A stretch of DNA of 64,000 nucleotides from an uncultured Alphaproteobacteria bacterium. GTDB taxonomy: Bacteria > Pseudomonadota > Alphaproteobacteria > Micavibrionales > CSBR16-224. The translations under genes were made by a program, and so were the position numbers. The stretch's first letter is position 1. Each line of letters opens with the position of its first letter. The notes beneath the pieces were generated by a model, which saw only the letters and a program-made list of their open reading frames with translations, was not told the origin of the DNA and ran no database searches. The stretch spans positions 310,001 through 374,000 of the forward strand of contig CATLPD010000001.1 of NCBI GenBank assembly GCA_950054485.1. Direction: 5' to 3'. Below are positions 35,509 to 44,382 of the stretch, in pieces.

Positions 35509-36654
35509 ATGAGCGAAACCGCCCTGAAACTGGCACAGGATTTGATCCGCTGCCCCAGTGTGACCCCGAAAACCGAAGGCGTCTATGATGTTTTGAAATC
35601 AGCGCTGGAGCCGATGGGCTTTGACTGCCATGTCCTGACATTTAAAGGGTTTGAAGGCGCCGAAATTACAAATCTTTTTGCGCGTAAGGGTACAGGAGCA
35701 CCCCATTTCTGTTTCGCGGGACACGTCGATGTTGTGCCTGTCGGGGATGATGCGGCGTGGACATCGCCGCCCTTTGCTGCGGAAATCAAAGATGATCGCC
35801 TTTACGGGCGCGGCACATCGGATATGAAGGGGGCTGTTGCCGCTTTTATTGCGGCCGTGCAGGATTTTCTGAATCAAAATGCCGAATTTGACGGCTCGAT
35901 AAGCTTGCTGATCGCCGGTGATGAGGAGGGTACAGGCGCTGTCGGTACGAAAGACACCCTGAAATGGCTGGAGGCACGGGACGAAATTCCCGATATGTGT
36001 CTGGTCGGCGAACCCACAAATCCAAACCTTCTGGGTGAAATGATAAAAATCGGCCGCCGCGGCAGCATTACAGGCCGCCTGAAAGTTACCGGAACGCAGG
36101 GCCACGCGGCATATCCGCATCTGGCAGATAACCCCGTTCCCAAGATGATTGATTTACTGGGCGCCATGAAATCGATTGAATTTGATCAAGGGTCCGAGTT
36201 TTTTCAGGCCACCAACCTTGAAATCGTATCGGTTGATGTCGGCAATACTGCCGATAATGTTATTCCGGCACACGCAAGTGCGCTGTTTAACGTCCGCTTT
36301 AACGATTTGCATTCCAGTCAGGATATTATCGAGGCGATTGACGCCGCACTAAAACCTTTAAAACATCCCCATTCGATTGCCTGGCACTGCAGCGGCGAAA
36401 GCTTTCTGACCCAGCCCGGTTTTTTATCCGACACCGTATCAAAGGCCGTTGCCGAAGCAACAGGCCGTACGCCTGATCTGACCACAACAGGCGGCACATC
36501 AGATGCCCGCTTTATCAGCCAATATTGTCCCGTTGTGGAATTTGGTGGCGTGGGCCAGACCATGCACAAGGTTGATGAAAATATTTTACTGGATGACCTT
36601 GATGCCCTGACTGACATCTATGGTCATATCCTGAAAACCATCTTCAATTCATAA
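35509..36654 (+). CDS. dapE: Succinyl-diaminopimelate desuccinylase
   Basis: 381 residues from the ATG at 35509, directly after dapD; the ORF track start at 35308 lies inside dapD and is wrong. It is an M20-family dizinc hydrolase removing succinate from N-succinyl-LL-diaminopimelate. Metal-site blocks are FAGHVDVVPVGD, YGRGTSDMKGAVAAF and AGDEEGTGAVGT, with later GGTSDARFI and EFGGVGQTMHKVDE. The size matches the family (about 375-385). Secure. Confidence 0.96.
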   Translation: MSETALKLAQDLIRCPSVTPKTEGVYDVLKSALEPMGFDCHVLTFKGFEGAEITNLFARKGTGAPHFCFAGHVDVVPVGDDAAWTSPPFAAEIKDDRLYGRGTSDMKGAVAAFIAAVQDFLNQNAEFDGSISLLIAGDEEGTGAVGTKDTLKWLEARDEIPDMCLVGEPTNPNLLGEMIKIGRRGSITGRLKVTGTQGHAAYPHLADNPVPKMIDLLGAMKSIEFDQGSEFFQATNLEIVSVDVGNTADNVIPAHASALFNVRFNDLHSSQDIIEAIDAALKPLKHPHSIAWHCSGESFLTQPGFLSDTVSKAVAEATGRTPDLTTTGGTSDARFISQYCPVVEFGGVGQTMHKVDENILLDDLDALTDIYGHILKTIFNS

Positions 36655-36666
36655 AAATCCTGCATA

Positions 36667-36698
36667 AAAAAAACAGCCCCGTCCAAAGGACAGGGCTG
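36667..36698 (-). terminator. Intrinsic terminator of the pilus operon (may also act on dapE)
   Basis: CAGCCC-C-GTCC pairs with GGAC-A-GGGCTG through a three-base loop. On the minus strand the stem is followed by eight T residues, so it best serves the pilin gene. On the plus strand the T run is short. Confidence 0.8.
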
Positions 36699-36720
36699 CT
36701 TTGCAATTATATGTTTGCGA

Positions 36721-37488
36721 TTAGTTGTTCATTGTGAACGCCAGACCGCAATCTTTGTTTGCAGATGTTTCGTTATAGCTGTTACCTGCTGGACCACCCT
36801 GGTGGCAGCTAGCGGGCAAGCCATAAGCTTTCAAAGAACCTGATGTTGACAGACCGTCATCCATCTTACGATCGATCTGGGCTGCACGTAGGGGGGACAG
36901 AACCTGAACACCTGGTGTGGCGTTCGGAACCTGTGTAACCTGCTGAACCAGAACAAAGTTGTTTCCGATCGGCTGGGTTGTACCCCATGTACCGGCTGTA
37001 GCAGCACCTGTACCGTACGCAACGATAAAGCCGCCACCGATGCTGGCTGATGGGTGTGTTTCACCCCATGCAGGCGTACCACCTGTCATGGCCGCTTCGG
37101 TCACGCCGGAAATCATGTTGGCTTTTGCCAGGTGCAGCCAGAACTTTGTGGGCTCCGTGCCAACAGCGTTCTGTGTCGCTGTCATACCTGTCGAGTTTGA
37201 ACCGATAACCTGATCACCCAATGTACCTGTTGTCGCTGTACAGTTTGCAGCACAGTTTTGCAGACGTGTTTGCGCCGCTGGCATATCGCCCGGCAATGAA
37301 CTAAAGGTATCACGGAACGTTGTAACCGCACCTTCATATCCACGCACCTGCGCAATTGTTGATGTTACACGGGCATTCTCCATCAGTTCCTGCCCTTTCA
37401 AAATACCACCGATCAAAAGACCGATGATGGTCATCACGATGGCCAATTCCACCAGCGTAAAGCCCTGTTGTGTTTTTAAATGTTTCAT
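36721..37488 (-). CDS. Type IV prepilin-like protein (MSHA-type major pilin candidate)
   Basis: A 255-residue prepilin. The leader MKHLKTQQG is cut before Phe by the prepilin peptidase, and FTLVELAIVMTIIGLLIGGIL is the conserved N-terminal helix with Glu5. The mature globular part has Cys pairs (NCAANC, SCHQGG, DCGLAF) that may form disulfides. Codon choice is restricted, as expected for an abundant subunit. AAGGGAG precedes the ATG. It is the last gene of the pilus operon, but a separate promoter is likely. Whether it is the major subunit is inferred from position and codon use. Confidence 0.85.
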   Translation of the reverse strand: MKHLKTQQGFTLVELAIVMTIIGLLIGGILKGQELMENARVTSTIAQVRGYEGAVTTFRDTFSSLPGDMPAAQTRLQNCAANCTATTGTLGDQVIGSNSTGMTATQNAVGTEPTKFWLHLAKANMISGVTEAAMTGGTPAWGETHPSASIGGGFIVAYGTGAATAGTWGTTQPIGNNFVLVQQVTQVPNATPGVQVLSPLRAAQIDRKMDDGLSTSGSLKAYGLPASCHQGGPAGNSYNETSANKDCGLAFTMNN

Positions 37489-37642
37489 TGTTTCTCCCTT
37501 TCATTACCTTGAATATATGTTTAGATAAATTATGAAACCCTGTAGGGTCAGAATAACCCTGCTATCATTTTGTACGATGATTCCCCCAGTATCAACAAAA
37601 AAGTGATATTTATTAATTTATAGTATTTTTATTAAAATCCAA

Positions 37643-38335
37643 TTAATTCTGCGACTGACGGTCCAGATAATTCATCATAAAATTGATTTCATTGGGATGC
37701 AGATCTTTTGCGGATCCTAAAATCACCTTTAGCAATTCGTCCGCTGCCTCGTCCTCGCCCAGATCAGCCAGAATAAAGGGGGCCATATGCAGTGTCCAGA
37801 CCGGCATTTCCGGTTTTTCCAGACGCAATTCGGCCAGTTTTTTCGCTAGCTCAAGCGCGCGGTCCGTATCTTTTTCACGATAACGGGCAAGATAAACCGC
37901 ATGAACCAGCCAGCGCCATTTTTCGCCATATGTCGAATAACCGACATCTTCCAGAAAATCAACGACCTTGGTGACATCTTCGCTATCTTGTGATGCCCCG
38001 AAATAAAAGGCGGCCAGCATCGGCACGAAATCCGATCGTGAGTCAAGGCCATAGAGCGTACGAAACCATTTGGACAGCTCGTCATAATCGTAAGCATTTA
38101 GCGGTACGACACGCCCACCCGTATCGCCCATGGTTTGCAGGGATAGTCCCGCCTGACGATAGGCAAGCTGCGCATCACCCAAAGCCGATATTTTCAGCCC
38201 GGTCGGCGTCGGCGCCGGGGGGACATTATACCAACTTGAACGCACGTCATGCGTGACGAACCATATTGCACTGATAACGATAACTGCCAGCGCAAGTGAT
38301 ATTTTACAAGATTTTGAGGCCGAGGAGAGTTTCAC
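37643..38335 (-). CDS. Hypothetical membrane-anchored protein of the pilus cluster
   Basis: A 230-residue protein with one N-terminal signal-anchor helix (KISLALAVIVISAIWFV). The rest is a helical, TPR-like periplasmic domain (for example DRALELAKKLAELRL and DLGEDEAADELLKVIL). No specific family is recognised. It follows the ABC-2 permease gene by 12 bases, so it may be a third component of that transporter, comparable in position to PilG in Myxococcus, but no sequence link was established. Confidence 0.55.
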   Translation of the reverse strand: MKLSSASKSCKISLALAVIVISAIWFVTHDVRSSWYNVPPAPTPTGLKISALGDAQLAYRQAGLSLQTMGDTGGRVVPLNAYDYDELSKWFRTLYGLDSRSDFVPMLAAFYFGASQDSEDVTKVVDFLEDVGYSTYGEKWRWLVHAVYLARYREKDTDRALELAKKLAELRLEKPEMPVWTLHMAPFILADLGEDEAADELLKVILGSAKDLHPNEINFMMNYLDRQSQN

Positions 38336-38347
38336 CCTATCCCCTTC

Positions 38348-39157
38348 TTAAAACTGTTTGCGGGAAAAATCAAAGACAGAGGCTGTAATCACCAGAAAGC
38401 TGAAACCTACTGCCTGCAAATAAATAAACCAGCTGAGGCCGATGGATTTCGCAGCATCCGATGATGCCCATCTGTCAATTTCAAATCCGCCTGTCTGGCT
38501 TGTACCGTAAACCAGCCATTCCGACTGCCCCATAAGATCAAAGCGCGGTACAATAATTGAAATAACTTCCATCAGCTTACCCAGAGCCATCATAAGGTCA
38601 TTATCAGCCGGCATACTTGATATCCCCAACAAAACCCCGATCATTCGCGCCAATGCATAAAAAGCAAAGCAAATCAGCGCCGCGCCTGCCGCACTGGGTA
38701 CCACCAGAGCGAAAAACATCGCAATCAGACTCATAAGGGCGAATTCAATAACAAGACTGTATGACCACATCATCCAACCTCCGGTATCAGGTGATGCCGT
38801 AAAGAAAATAATCAGCGCAATTAAGGCCGCCAGGACAGCCGCAATCAAGGCAAAGGCGGCAGAATGGCTTAAAATATATTGCAGACGTGTGAGTGGGCGG
38901 GTCAAAAGATATTCGACTTCTTTGGTATCAAAAGCACGGCGCACGTAAAAACAGACAAATAAAACAAGACTGATAATACCGGCCATGCGAAGGCCGCCGC
39001 CTTTATAAACCAACGCAAAATCAGGCTGTTCGGTTACAAGGGCCGATCCGAAAAAGCCGGATAGACTGGCAATAATCAGAATAATAGCAAAAAAGGTCAC
39101 GAGTATCTTGTCGCGAAGCGCTGCAAGACTGACAAATTTTATGATCGGCAAAGACAT
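38348..39157 (-). CDS. ABC-2 type transporter permease
   Basis: A 269-residue inner membrane protein with about six helices, including VTFFAIILIIASLSGFFGSAL, SLVLFVCFYVRRAF and VLAALIALIIFFTA. The cytoplasmic KEVEYLLTRPLTRLQYILSH coupling-helix region is typical of ABC-2 permeases related to GldF and NosY. It is encoded between the secretin gene and the TPR-like anchored-protein gene. The matching ATPase gene lies about 7 kb upstream in the same operon. Confidence 0.75.
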   Translation of the reverse strand: MSLPIIKFVSLAALRDKILVTFFAIILIIASLSGFFGSALVTEQPDFALVYKGGGLRMAGIISLVLFVCFYVRRAFDTKEVEYLLTRPLTRLQYILSHSAAFALIAAVLAALIALIIFFTASPDTGGWMMWSYSLVIEFALMSLIAMFFALVVPSAAGAALICFAFYALARMIGVLLGISSMPADNDLMMALGKLMEVISIIVPRFDLMGQSEWLVYGTSQTGGFEIDRWASSDAAKSIGLSWFIYLQAVGFSFLVITASVFDFSRKQF

Positions 39158-39166
39158 ACTGGAGGC

Positions 39167-41026
39167 CTACATTTTAAATGGGCGACGGTCCTGACTGAAT
39201 TTGTTATAAAGCTCGCGGTCCGTTTGGTGCAAATTGGTTCCGGGGATCAAAGTTGCTTTCAAAAAGATCACAAGTTCTGTCTTCTCAATCAAATCCGTCT
39301 TGTTTTTGAAAAGGTTACCCAGATACGGAACGTCAGATATCACAGGCACGCCCGATTCACTGACCTGATTTCGATCGCGCATCAGACCCCCCATAACGAT
39401 AATCTGACCCGACTGCATTTTTACAATTGAATCAATTTCCTGTACGGCCAATTCGGGGACCTGGTTCGTTAAGTCATCCAAAAGGTCTTCTGCCCCGTCC
39501 GCAAGGCCAGATACCAAAACAGCCAAACGTGGGGTCGGATCTTCGACCGTATCAACAACGGTTGTAACCGTCGGACGCAATGCCATCGTAATCAGGCCCG
39601 TTTCAACATCAATTGACGGTAATACACTGATCACAAGACCTTCGGGAACCGAACGAATTTCGGTTTCAATTTCGATCGAGTCATCATCCCCTGCTTCATC
39701 CGCGCGTTCGATTTCAACGCCGAATTCAAAGAAAACACGGTTTTCAACAACGTTCAGAACAGCCGCCTGATGGTTCAAAACAGTCAGGCGTGGGCTGGAT
39801 AACGCACGCACAGTCCCGAAACGGTTAATTGCATCAACAACCAAGTTCAGATCGCTTCCGGGTGCCAATGTTGCCGAAAATCCGTCACCCGCCGTAATGG
39901 GCGGGGTTAAACCGGGCAAGGCAAAATCAGCGTCAAAATAGGAAAGACCTGTGATATTGACTGAATCTGTCAAAGCACCCCAATTAATACCGGCTGCAAA
40001 TTCGTCGGTCAGCGATACTTCAAGAATCTTAGCTTCTATCAAGACCTGTGATGTAATGCTGGCCTTCAATCTTTCCAGATATTCTTGCAGCTCGTTATGC
40101 TGGCGATGCGATGCATAGGCTGAAATCATGCCTGATTGACGGTTGACCGAATAAGTGGCCGGAACATTCGGCAAAGCCGGCTCTTCAGGAGATGTCGGAA
40201 ATTGTACCGCAAGTGTGGCGCCCTGATCTATATTCACTGGGTTACCCTGCGCATCATATTGCAATGGCAAAGTTGGCGGCACCGGCTGAACTTCGGGGTT
40301 TGACAATGTTGCAAGAGATACAAAGTTATCCGAAGACGTCAGGATCTGTTCGATATTCGCTGAAAGTTCTGTCCAGAAATCCGCCTCGGTTGATGTCTCA
40401 ATTGACGCGCCGGACCCGACATCCGCACCATCACCCGAAACTACAGAAACATCAAGGGAGATACTGCTCTCCAGCGAACGCACAACGTTCACGTAGTCCA
40501 GCTTGTAATTCTTGTGGTACGGGCGGTCAAGCTGCACCCGCAAAAGACCGTCCGCCAACTTATATCGCAGGCCCGCCATATCGGCAATGCGGTCAATAAC
40601 CTCATCAAAAGGGCGGTTGCGTGCGGTCAGAATGATCGAGCCCTGAATTTGCGGGTCCATTTCAATATCAAAACCGGCCTGATCCGCCAGTTCAAACAAC
40701 AGATCGCGCAACGGTACCGTCTGGTTTACCGAGATCGAAACCATCGGCATCGGCTCATCAAGCTCCATAGGTGTTGCTGAAAACGGTTGCAGGGCAGGGA
40801 TTGCTGCGTTGTTCATCGCGTTCATATCGACAGCAGGACGCGATGACAGGGCTTCGCGGTAATCATCGCGTTCCATTTCGGCTGCACGGTCGTATTTCAA
40901 TACGTTTTCCGCATCGCTACATCCCGTTAAAACCAGAAAACTACCGATTAATAAACAAATAAAAACAAAAGCCTGTCCGCGTACCAGACGCGTAAAATGT
41001 GCTGAAAACTGCATAAAAGCCGCCAT
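39167..41026 (-). CDS. Secretin, MshL/PilQ-like outer membrane channel
   Basis: A 619-residue secretin. A lipoprotein-type signal peptide (LLIGSFLVLTGC) would tether the N-terminus. Residues about 105-180 form the STN domain (VPLRDLLFELADQAGFDIEMD). Residues about 290-590 carry the secretin core with VNRQSGMISAYAS, VLIEAKILEVSL, RALSSPRLTVLNHQAA and PVISDVPYLGNLFK. It would form the gated outer membrane pore for the pilus. The layout matches MSHA MshL more than PilQ, since AMIN domains are lacking. Start codon not certain (41026 or 41014). Confidence 0.92.
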   Translation of the reverse strand: MAAFMQFSAHFTRLVRGQAFVFICLLIGSFLVLTGCSDAENVLKYDRAAEMERDDYREALSSRPAVDMNAMNNAAIPALQPFSATPMELDEPMPMVSISVNQTVPLRDLLFELADQAGFDIEMDPQIQGSIILTARNRPFDEVIDRIADMAGLRYKLADGLLRVQLDRPYHKNYKLDYVNVVRSLESSISLDVSVVSGDGADVGSGASIETSTEADFWTELSANIEQILTSSDNFVSLATLSNPEVQPVPPTLPLQYDAQGNPVNIDQGATLAVQFPTSPEEPALPNVPATYSVNRQSGMISAYASHRQHNELQEYLERLKASITSQVLIEAKILEVSLTDEFAAGINWGALTDSVNITGLSYFDADFALPGLTPPITAGDGFSATLAPGSDLNLVVDAINRFGTVRALSSPRLTVLNHQAAVLNVVENRVFFEFGVEIERADEAGDDDSIEIETEIRSVPEGLVISVLPSIDVETGLITMALRPTVTTVVDTVEDPTPRLAVLVSGLADGAEDLLDDLTNQVPELAVQEIDSIVKMQSGQIIVMGGLMRDRNQVSESGVPVISDVPYLGNLFKNKTDLIEKTELVIFLKATLIPGTNLHQTDRELYNKFSQDRRPFKM

Positions 41027-41059
41027 AATAATTATGTGGTAACTACCCAGTCTTTATTT

Positions 41060-42217
41060 TTACAGGCTAAGCTTGGTGATGTCAATCTGCGAGAGTGTAC
41101 CGACGGCGCCTTTTTTCTCGCCGCTGTCAGAGCTGCTTGAACCGAAGTTACGGCTTTGCAGACGCATACGCATATCGCCGGGCACGTCGGATTCCATGAT
41201 GGCCGTTTCCTCGGTGATTTCGCCCTTTTGATAAAGTTCGAACAACGACTGGTCAAACGTCTTCATATCAACCGGCTCGTTTTTGACCAGAACCTCGCGG
41301 ATCTTGTGTGTTTGCCCGTTCATGATCAGCTCGCGCACAAAGGCTTCGTTCAACAGAACCTCTAGCGCCAAAGTCAGTCCGCCGCCCTTCTTTTTCACAA
41401 GACGTTGTCCGATAACGGCCCGCAAATTCATAGCCAGGGCCAAACGGACCTGTTGTTGACGCTCTTTCGGAAAGAAATTGATAATACGCTCGATGGCCTG
41501 ACTGGTATTATTGGTATGCAACGTCGCAAGGCATAAATGACCCGTTTCGGCCGCACTCAGGGCTTGCTCCATCACATCAGGATCACGGATCTCACCAATC
41601 AGAATAACATCAGGCTTTTGCCGCAAGGCATTTTTCAAGGCAATATTATAAGATGCCGTATCGATGCCGACTTCGCGCTGTGTGACAATACTTGTTTTGT
41701 GCTTGTGATAATATTCGACCGGATCTTCAATGGTGATAATATGCCCGGGTGATGATGCATTTCTATAATCAATCATCGATGCCAGGCTGGTCGATTTACC
41801 AGACGACGTCACCCCACAAACCAGAATAAGCCCGCGTTTATTCATCGCGAGTTTTTGCATTAACGGTGGCAGGTTCAACTCTTCCAGCGTTGGAATTTCC
41901 GACGTAATCCGGCGGATAACCATAGCGTTATGCTGGCGCTGGCGCAGGATATTAATACGAAAACGCCCCTCCTCACCCATATCAAAGGCGATATTCAGCT
42001 CGAGGGTATTTTCAAAATCGCGCCTTTGGCGGTTCGTCAGAACCTCGCCCATCATATGTTCGATATCTTCATCTGTCAGATTGATTTCAGATAATGAAAT
42101 AAATTCGTTATTACTGCGCATTGTCGGCGGAACACCGACTGTCAAATAAAGGTCACTGGCCCTTTTTTCGGCCATTTGCTTTAGATAGTCATAGATAACG
42201 CTTTTTTCTTCTGACAT
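41060..42217 (-). CDS. pilU: PilU-like twitching retraction ATPase
   Basis: A 385-residue hexameric ATPase of the PilT/PilU family. Walker A is CGVTSSGKSTSLASM, the Asp-box ITIEDPVEYYHKHK, Walker B DVILIGEIRDPDVMEQAL, and the His box LATLHTNNTSQAI. It overlaps pilT by one base (TGATG). PilU proteins work together with PilT in force generation. The C-terminal tail is Ser/Gly-rich and ends in TKLSL. Confidence 0.9.
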   Translation of the reverse strand: MSEEKSVIYDYLKQMAEKRASDLYLTVGVPPTMRSNNEFISLSEINLTDEDIEHMMGEVLTNRQRRDFENTLELNIAFDMGEEGRFRINILRQRQHNAMVIRRITSEIPTLEELNLPPLMQKLAMNKRGLILVCGVTSSGKSTSLASMIDYRNASSPGHIITIEDPVEYYHKHKTSIVTQREVGIDTASYNIALKNALRQKPDVILIGEIRDPDVMEQALSAAETGHLCLATLHTNNTSQAIERIINFFPKERQQQVRLALAMNLRAVIGQRLVKKKGGGLTLALEVLLNEAFVRELIMNGQTHKIREVLVKNEPVDMKTFDQSLFELYQKGEITEETAIMESDVPGDMRMRLQSRNFGSSSSDSGEKKGAVGTLSQIDITKLSL

Positions 42218-43416
42218 CAGAACGAATATCCTTCATCTTGGTCTGCCCCTGCGGGTTGCGCGCCTGACGGTTCGACCCCAAGATTATTACTCTTTTGACC
42301 TACGGGTGGCACCTGGCGCATTGTCGCCGGCTTTGAATCTTCGTTCATACTGCTCATATCAGTTGCGCCTTCGAATTCGCTTTGATCATCTGCGCAATCA
42401 CGCAAGGCTTCCTTGGCAATTTCTTCTGTGATCAGACCTGACTGGAACAAATCATTTACCGAATCTTCCATGGTCTGCATGCCGTATCGCGATCCGGTCT
42501 GGATCATCGAATAAATTTGTGCCAGCTGGTTTTCACGGATCAGGTTACGCACAGCACTGGTCCCGACCATAATTTCATGTGCCGCAACACGTCCGCCGCC
42601 AGCGCGTTTTAATAGTTGCTGGGCGACAACGCCCTGAATTGAACTGGACAACATTGCACGTACCATTTCTTTTTCCGCAGCAGGGAAAACATCGATGATA
42701 CGGTCAATGGTTTTGGCAGCCGAGTTCGAGTGCAATGTTCCGAAAACCAAGTGACCGGTTTCCGCCGCTGTCAGCGCCAGTGAGATTGTTTCATAGTCAC
42801 GCATCTCCCCCACCAGAATAACATCCGGATCTTCACGCAGCGCACTTTTCAGGGCGCGCGCGAAAGAAACCGTATCGTTATTCAATTCACGGTGGTTCAC
42901 CAGACTCTTTTGCGATGTATGAAAGAATTCCACAGGATCCTCGACTGTCAGAATATGTTTCTGATAGGTCTTGTTGATATGGTTGATCATGGAGGCCAGG
43001 GTCGTCGATTTACCGGAACCGGTCGGACCGGTCACCAGAACCAGGCCGTTTTCCAGCTCGGACAGGCGCCGCAAAACTTTCGGCAAATCCAGATCTTCCA
43101 TTGTCGGAATCTTTGTCGGAATAACACGAAAAACGGAAGCCATACCCTTACGGTTTGTAAAAGCATTCACACGAAAACGGGCATCTTCACCCAGCGAGAT
43201 CGCAAAATCGATCTCTTTCTCGCGCTCGAATTCGGCGCGCTGGTCTTCGCTCATGACCGAATAAACCATCCGTTTGATTTCATCAGCCGTCAGTGCGTCG
43301 GTTTTAATGCGCTGTAATTTGCCGTCAATACGAACGATCGGCTGGTTTTCCGCGCTCAGGTGCATATCCGATGCGCCATTGTCCAGCGTAAATTTTAAAA
43401 GCTCTGTAATTTCCAC
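42217..43416 (-). CDS. pilT: PilT-like twitching retraction ATPase
   Basis: A 399-residue retraction motor. Walker A is TGPTGSGKSTTLASMI, the Asp box LTVEDPVEFFHTSQ, Walker B DVILVGEMRDYETISLAL, and the His box FGTLHSNSAAKTIDRII. Relative to the canonical 344-residue PilT it has a roughly 50-residue Pro/Gly/Asp-rich tail. The start is a GTG with GGGGG eight bases upstream. Three tandem hairpin repeats lie just upstream. Presence of two retraction ATPases is a twitching-type feature; classical MSHA pili use PilT encoded elsewhere. Confidence 0.93.
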   Translation of the reverse strand: MEITELLKFTLDNGASDMHLSAENQPIVRIDGKLQRIKTDALTADEIKRMVYSVMSEDQRAEFEREKEIDFAISLGEDARFRVNAFTNRKGMASVFRVIPTKIPTMEDLDLPKVLRRLSELENGLVLVTGPTGSGKSTTLASMINHINKTYQKHILTVEDPVEFFHTSQKSLVNHRELNNDTVSFARALKSALREDPDVILVGEMRDYETISLALTAAETGHLVFGTLHSNSAAKTIDRIIDVFPAAEKEMVRAMLSSSIQGVVAQQLLKRAGGGRVAAHEIMVGTSAVRNLIRENQLAQIYSMIQTGSRYGMQTMEDSVNDLFQSGLITEEIAKEALRDCADDQSEFEGATDMSSMNEDSKPATMRQVPPVGQKSNNLGVEPSGAQPAGADQDEGYSF

Positions 43417-43437
43417 GATTTACCCCCAGTATACTTT

Positions 43438-43550
43438 TGTTCAACCCTTTAAAGTCGGTTGAGACTTGAAAAACACCTGTTCAACTCTCCTAAAGTCGGT
43501 TGAGACTTGAAAAAACACCTGTTCAACTCTCCTAAAGTCGGTTGAGACTT
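43438..43550 (-). repeat. Three tandem hairpin repeats before pilT
   Basis: Three copies of a 40-42-base unit begin at 43438, 43478 and 43520 (the last cut to 31 bases). Each contains TCAAC...GTTGA arms around a 10-13-base loop. The transcribed (minus) loop reads GACTTTAGGAG in two copies, which resembles a ribosome-binding or CsrA-type GGA site. They fill the 163-base gap between prepilin peptidase and pilT. Confidence 0.85.
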
Positions 43551-43578
43551 AATCCACCATCAGGATACAGAAAAAGTC

Positions 43579-44376
43579 CTACAATAAGGTTAAAAAAACG
43601 GTTTTCTTCATCAGCAGACAGATTATAAAAGCCACAATTAATGCAGGACCGAACGGAAAATATTCCCGCCCCGTGATTTTACGTGATATCAGGCCAAATA
43701 TCACGCCAAGCCCGCCTGACAACATCATAAAAAGCGGCAAAACCATTGGTCCCAGCCATAGACCTGCTGCGGCAAAGAACTTGATATCTCCGCCCCCCAT
43801 CGCCTGCTTTTTCAACAACGCCGACATACCCCAGGTCAGAAGATAGGCCAGAACAAAAAAGATTGCCGCCCCTGCCAGCGCCTGTTGCCATATGCCCTGC
43901 ACCATATAGCCCGTAGCATCAAAAGAAACCAGAATTAATGCCAATATCCCCAGCCCGCCCAATGCCAGATTCAAAACATCCGGAATAATCATATGACGCC
44001 AATCGATAAAAAACATCGCTGTGATGACGGGGGCGGATAAGATCAAAGCCGGCGTATAAGGCTGATATCCGAAAATCAGAAAGAACGAAACCGCCAATGC
44101 CAGCGTAAAAACCTCGATCACGATATAATCAGATGATACCGCCTTGCCGCAATGGCGACATTTTCCACGGTTATACAACCAGGAAAAGACCGGAATCAGA
44201 TCCGCCGCCCTTAATGTCTGTTCGCAGTCTGTACAGGCCGATCGCCTGCGGCCGGTGATTTTGATATTGCGGGGTAAACGCCACGCCAGCGCACCGGCAA
44301 AACTGCCCAGGGCCAACCCCGACAGCCCAACGACAATCAGCCAGAAGATATGAAATTCAGGTAAAAAAATGCCCAC
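43579..44376 (-). CDS. pilD: Prepilin peptidase / N-methyltransferase (A24 family)
   Basis: A 265-residue inner membrane enzyme that cuts the prepilin leader before Phe and methylates it. Eight hydrophobic segments are visible. The zinc-binding CTDC...CRHC pair lies in the cytoplasmic loop (residues about 48-78). One catalytic Asp follows in FFIDWRHMIIPD, and the second is near GGGDIKFFAAAGLW. The start is a GTG. It is encoded within the pilus operon, so it processes the pilin encoded at its end. Confidence 0.93.
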   Translation of the reverse strand: MGIFLPEFHIFWLIVVGLSGLALGSFAGALAWRLPRNIKITGRRRSACTDCEQTLRAADLIPVFSWLYNRGKCRHCGKAVSSDYIVIEVFTLALAVSFFLIFGYQPYTPALILSAPVITAMFFIDWRHMIIPDVLNLALGGLGILALILVSFDATGYMVQGIWQQALAGAAIFFVLAYLLTWGMSALLKKQAMGGGDIKFFAAAGLWLGPMVLPLFMMLSGGLGVIFGLISRKITGREYFPFGPALIVAFIICLLMKKTVFLTLL

Positions 44377-44382
44377 GGTCTT

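Noticed and set aside
43438-43550. Repeat array resembling CRISPR
   Set aside because: Only three units of 40-42 bases with conserved inter-arm sequence. No unique spacers and no cas genes.
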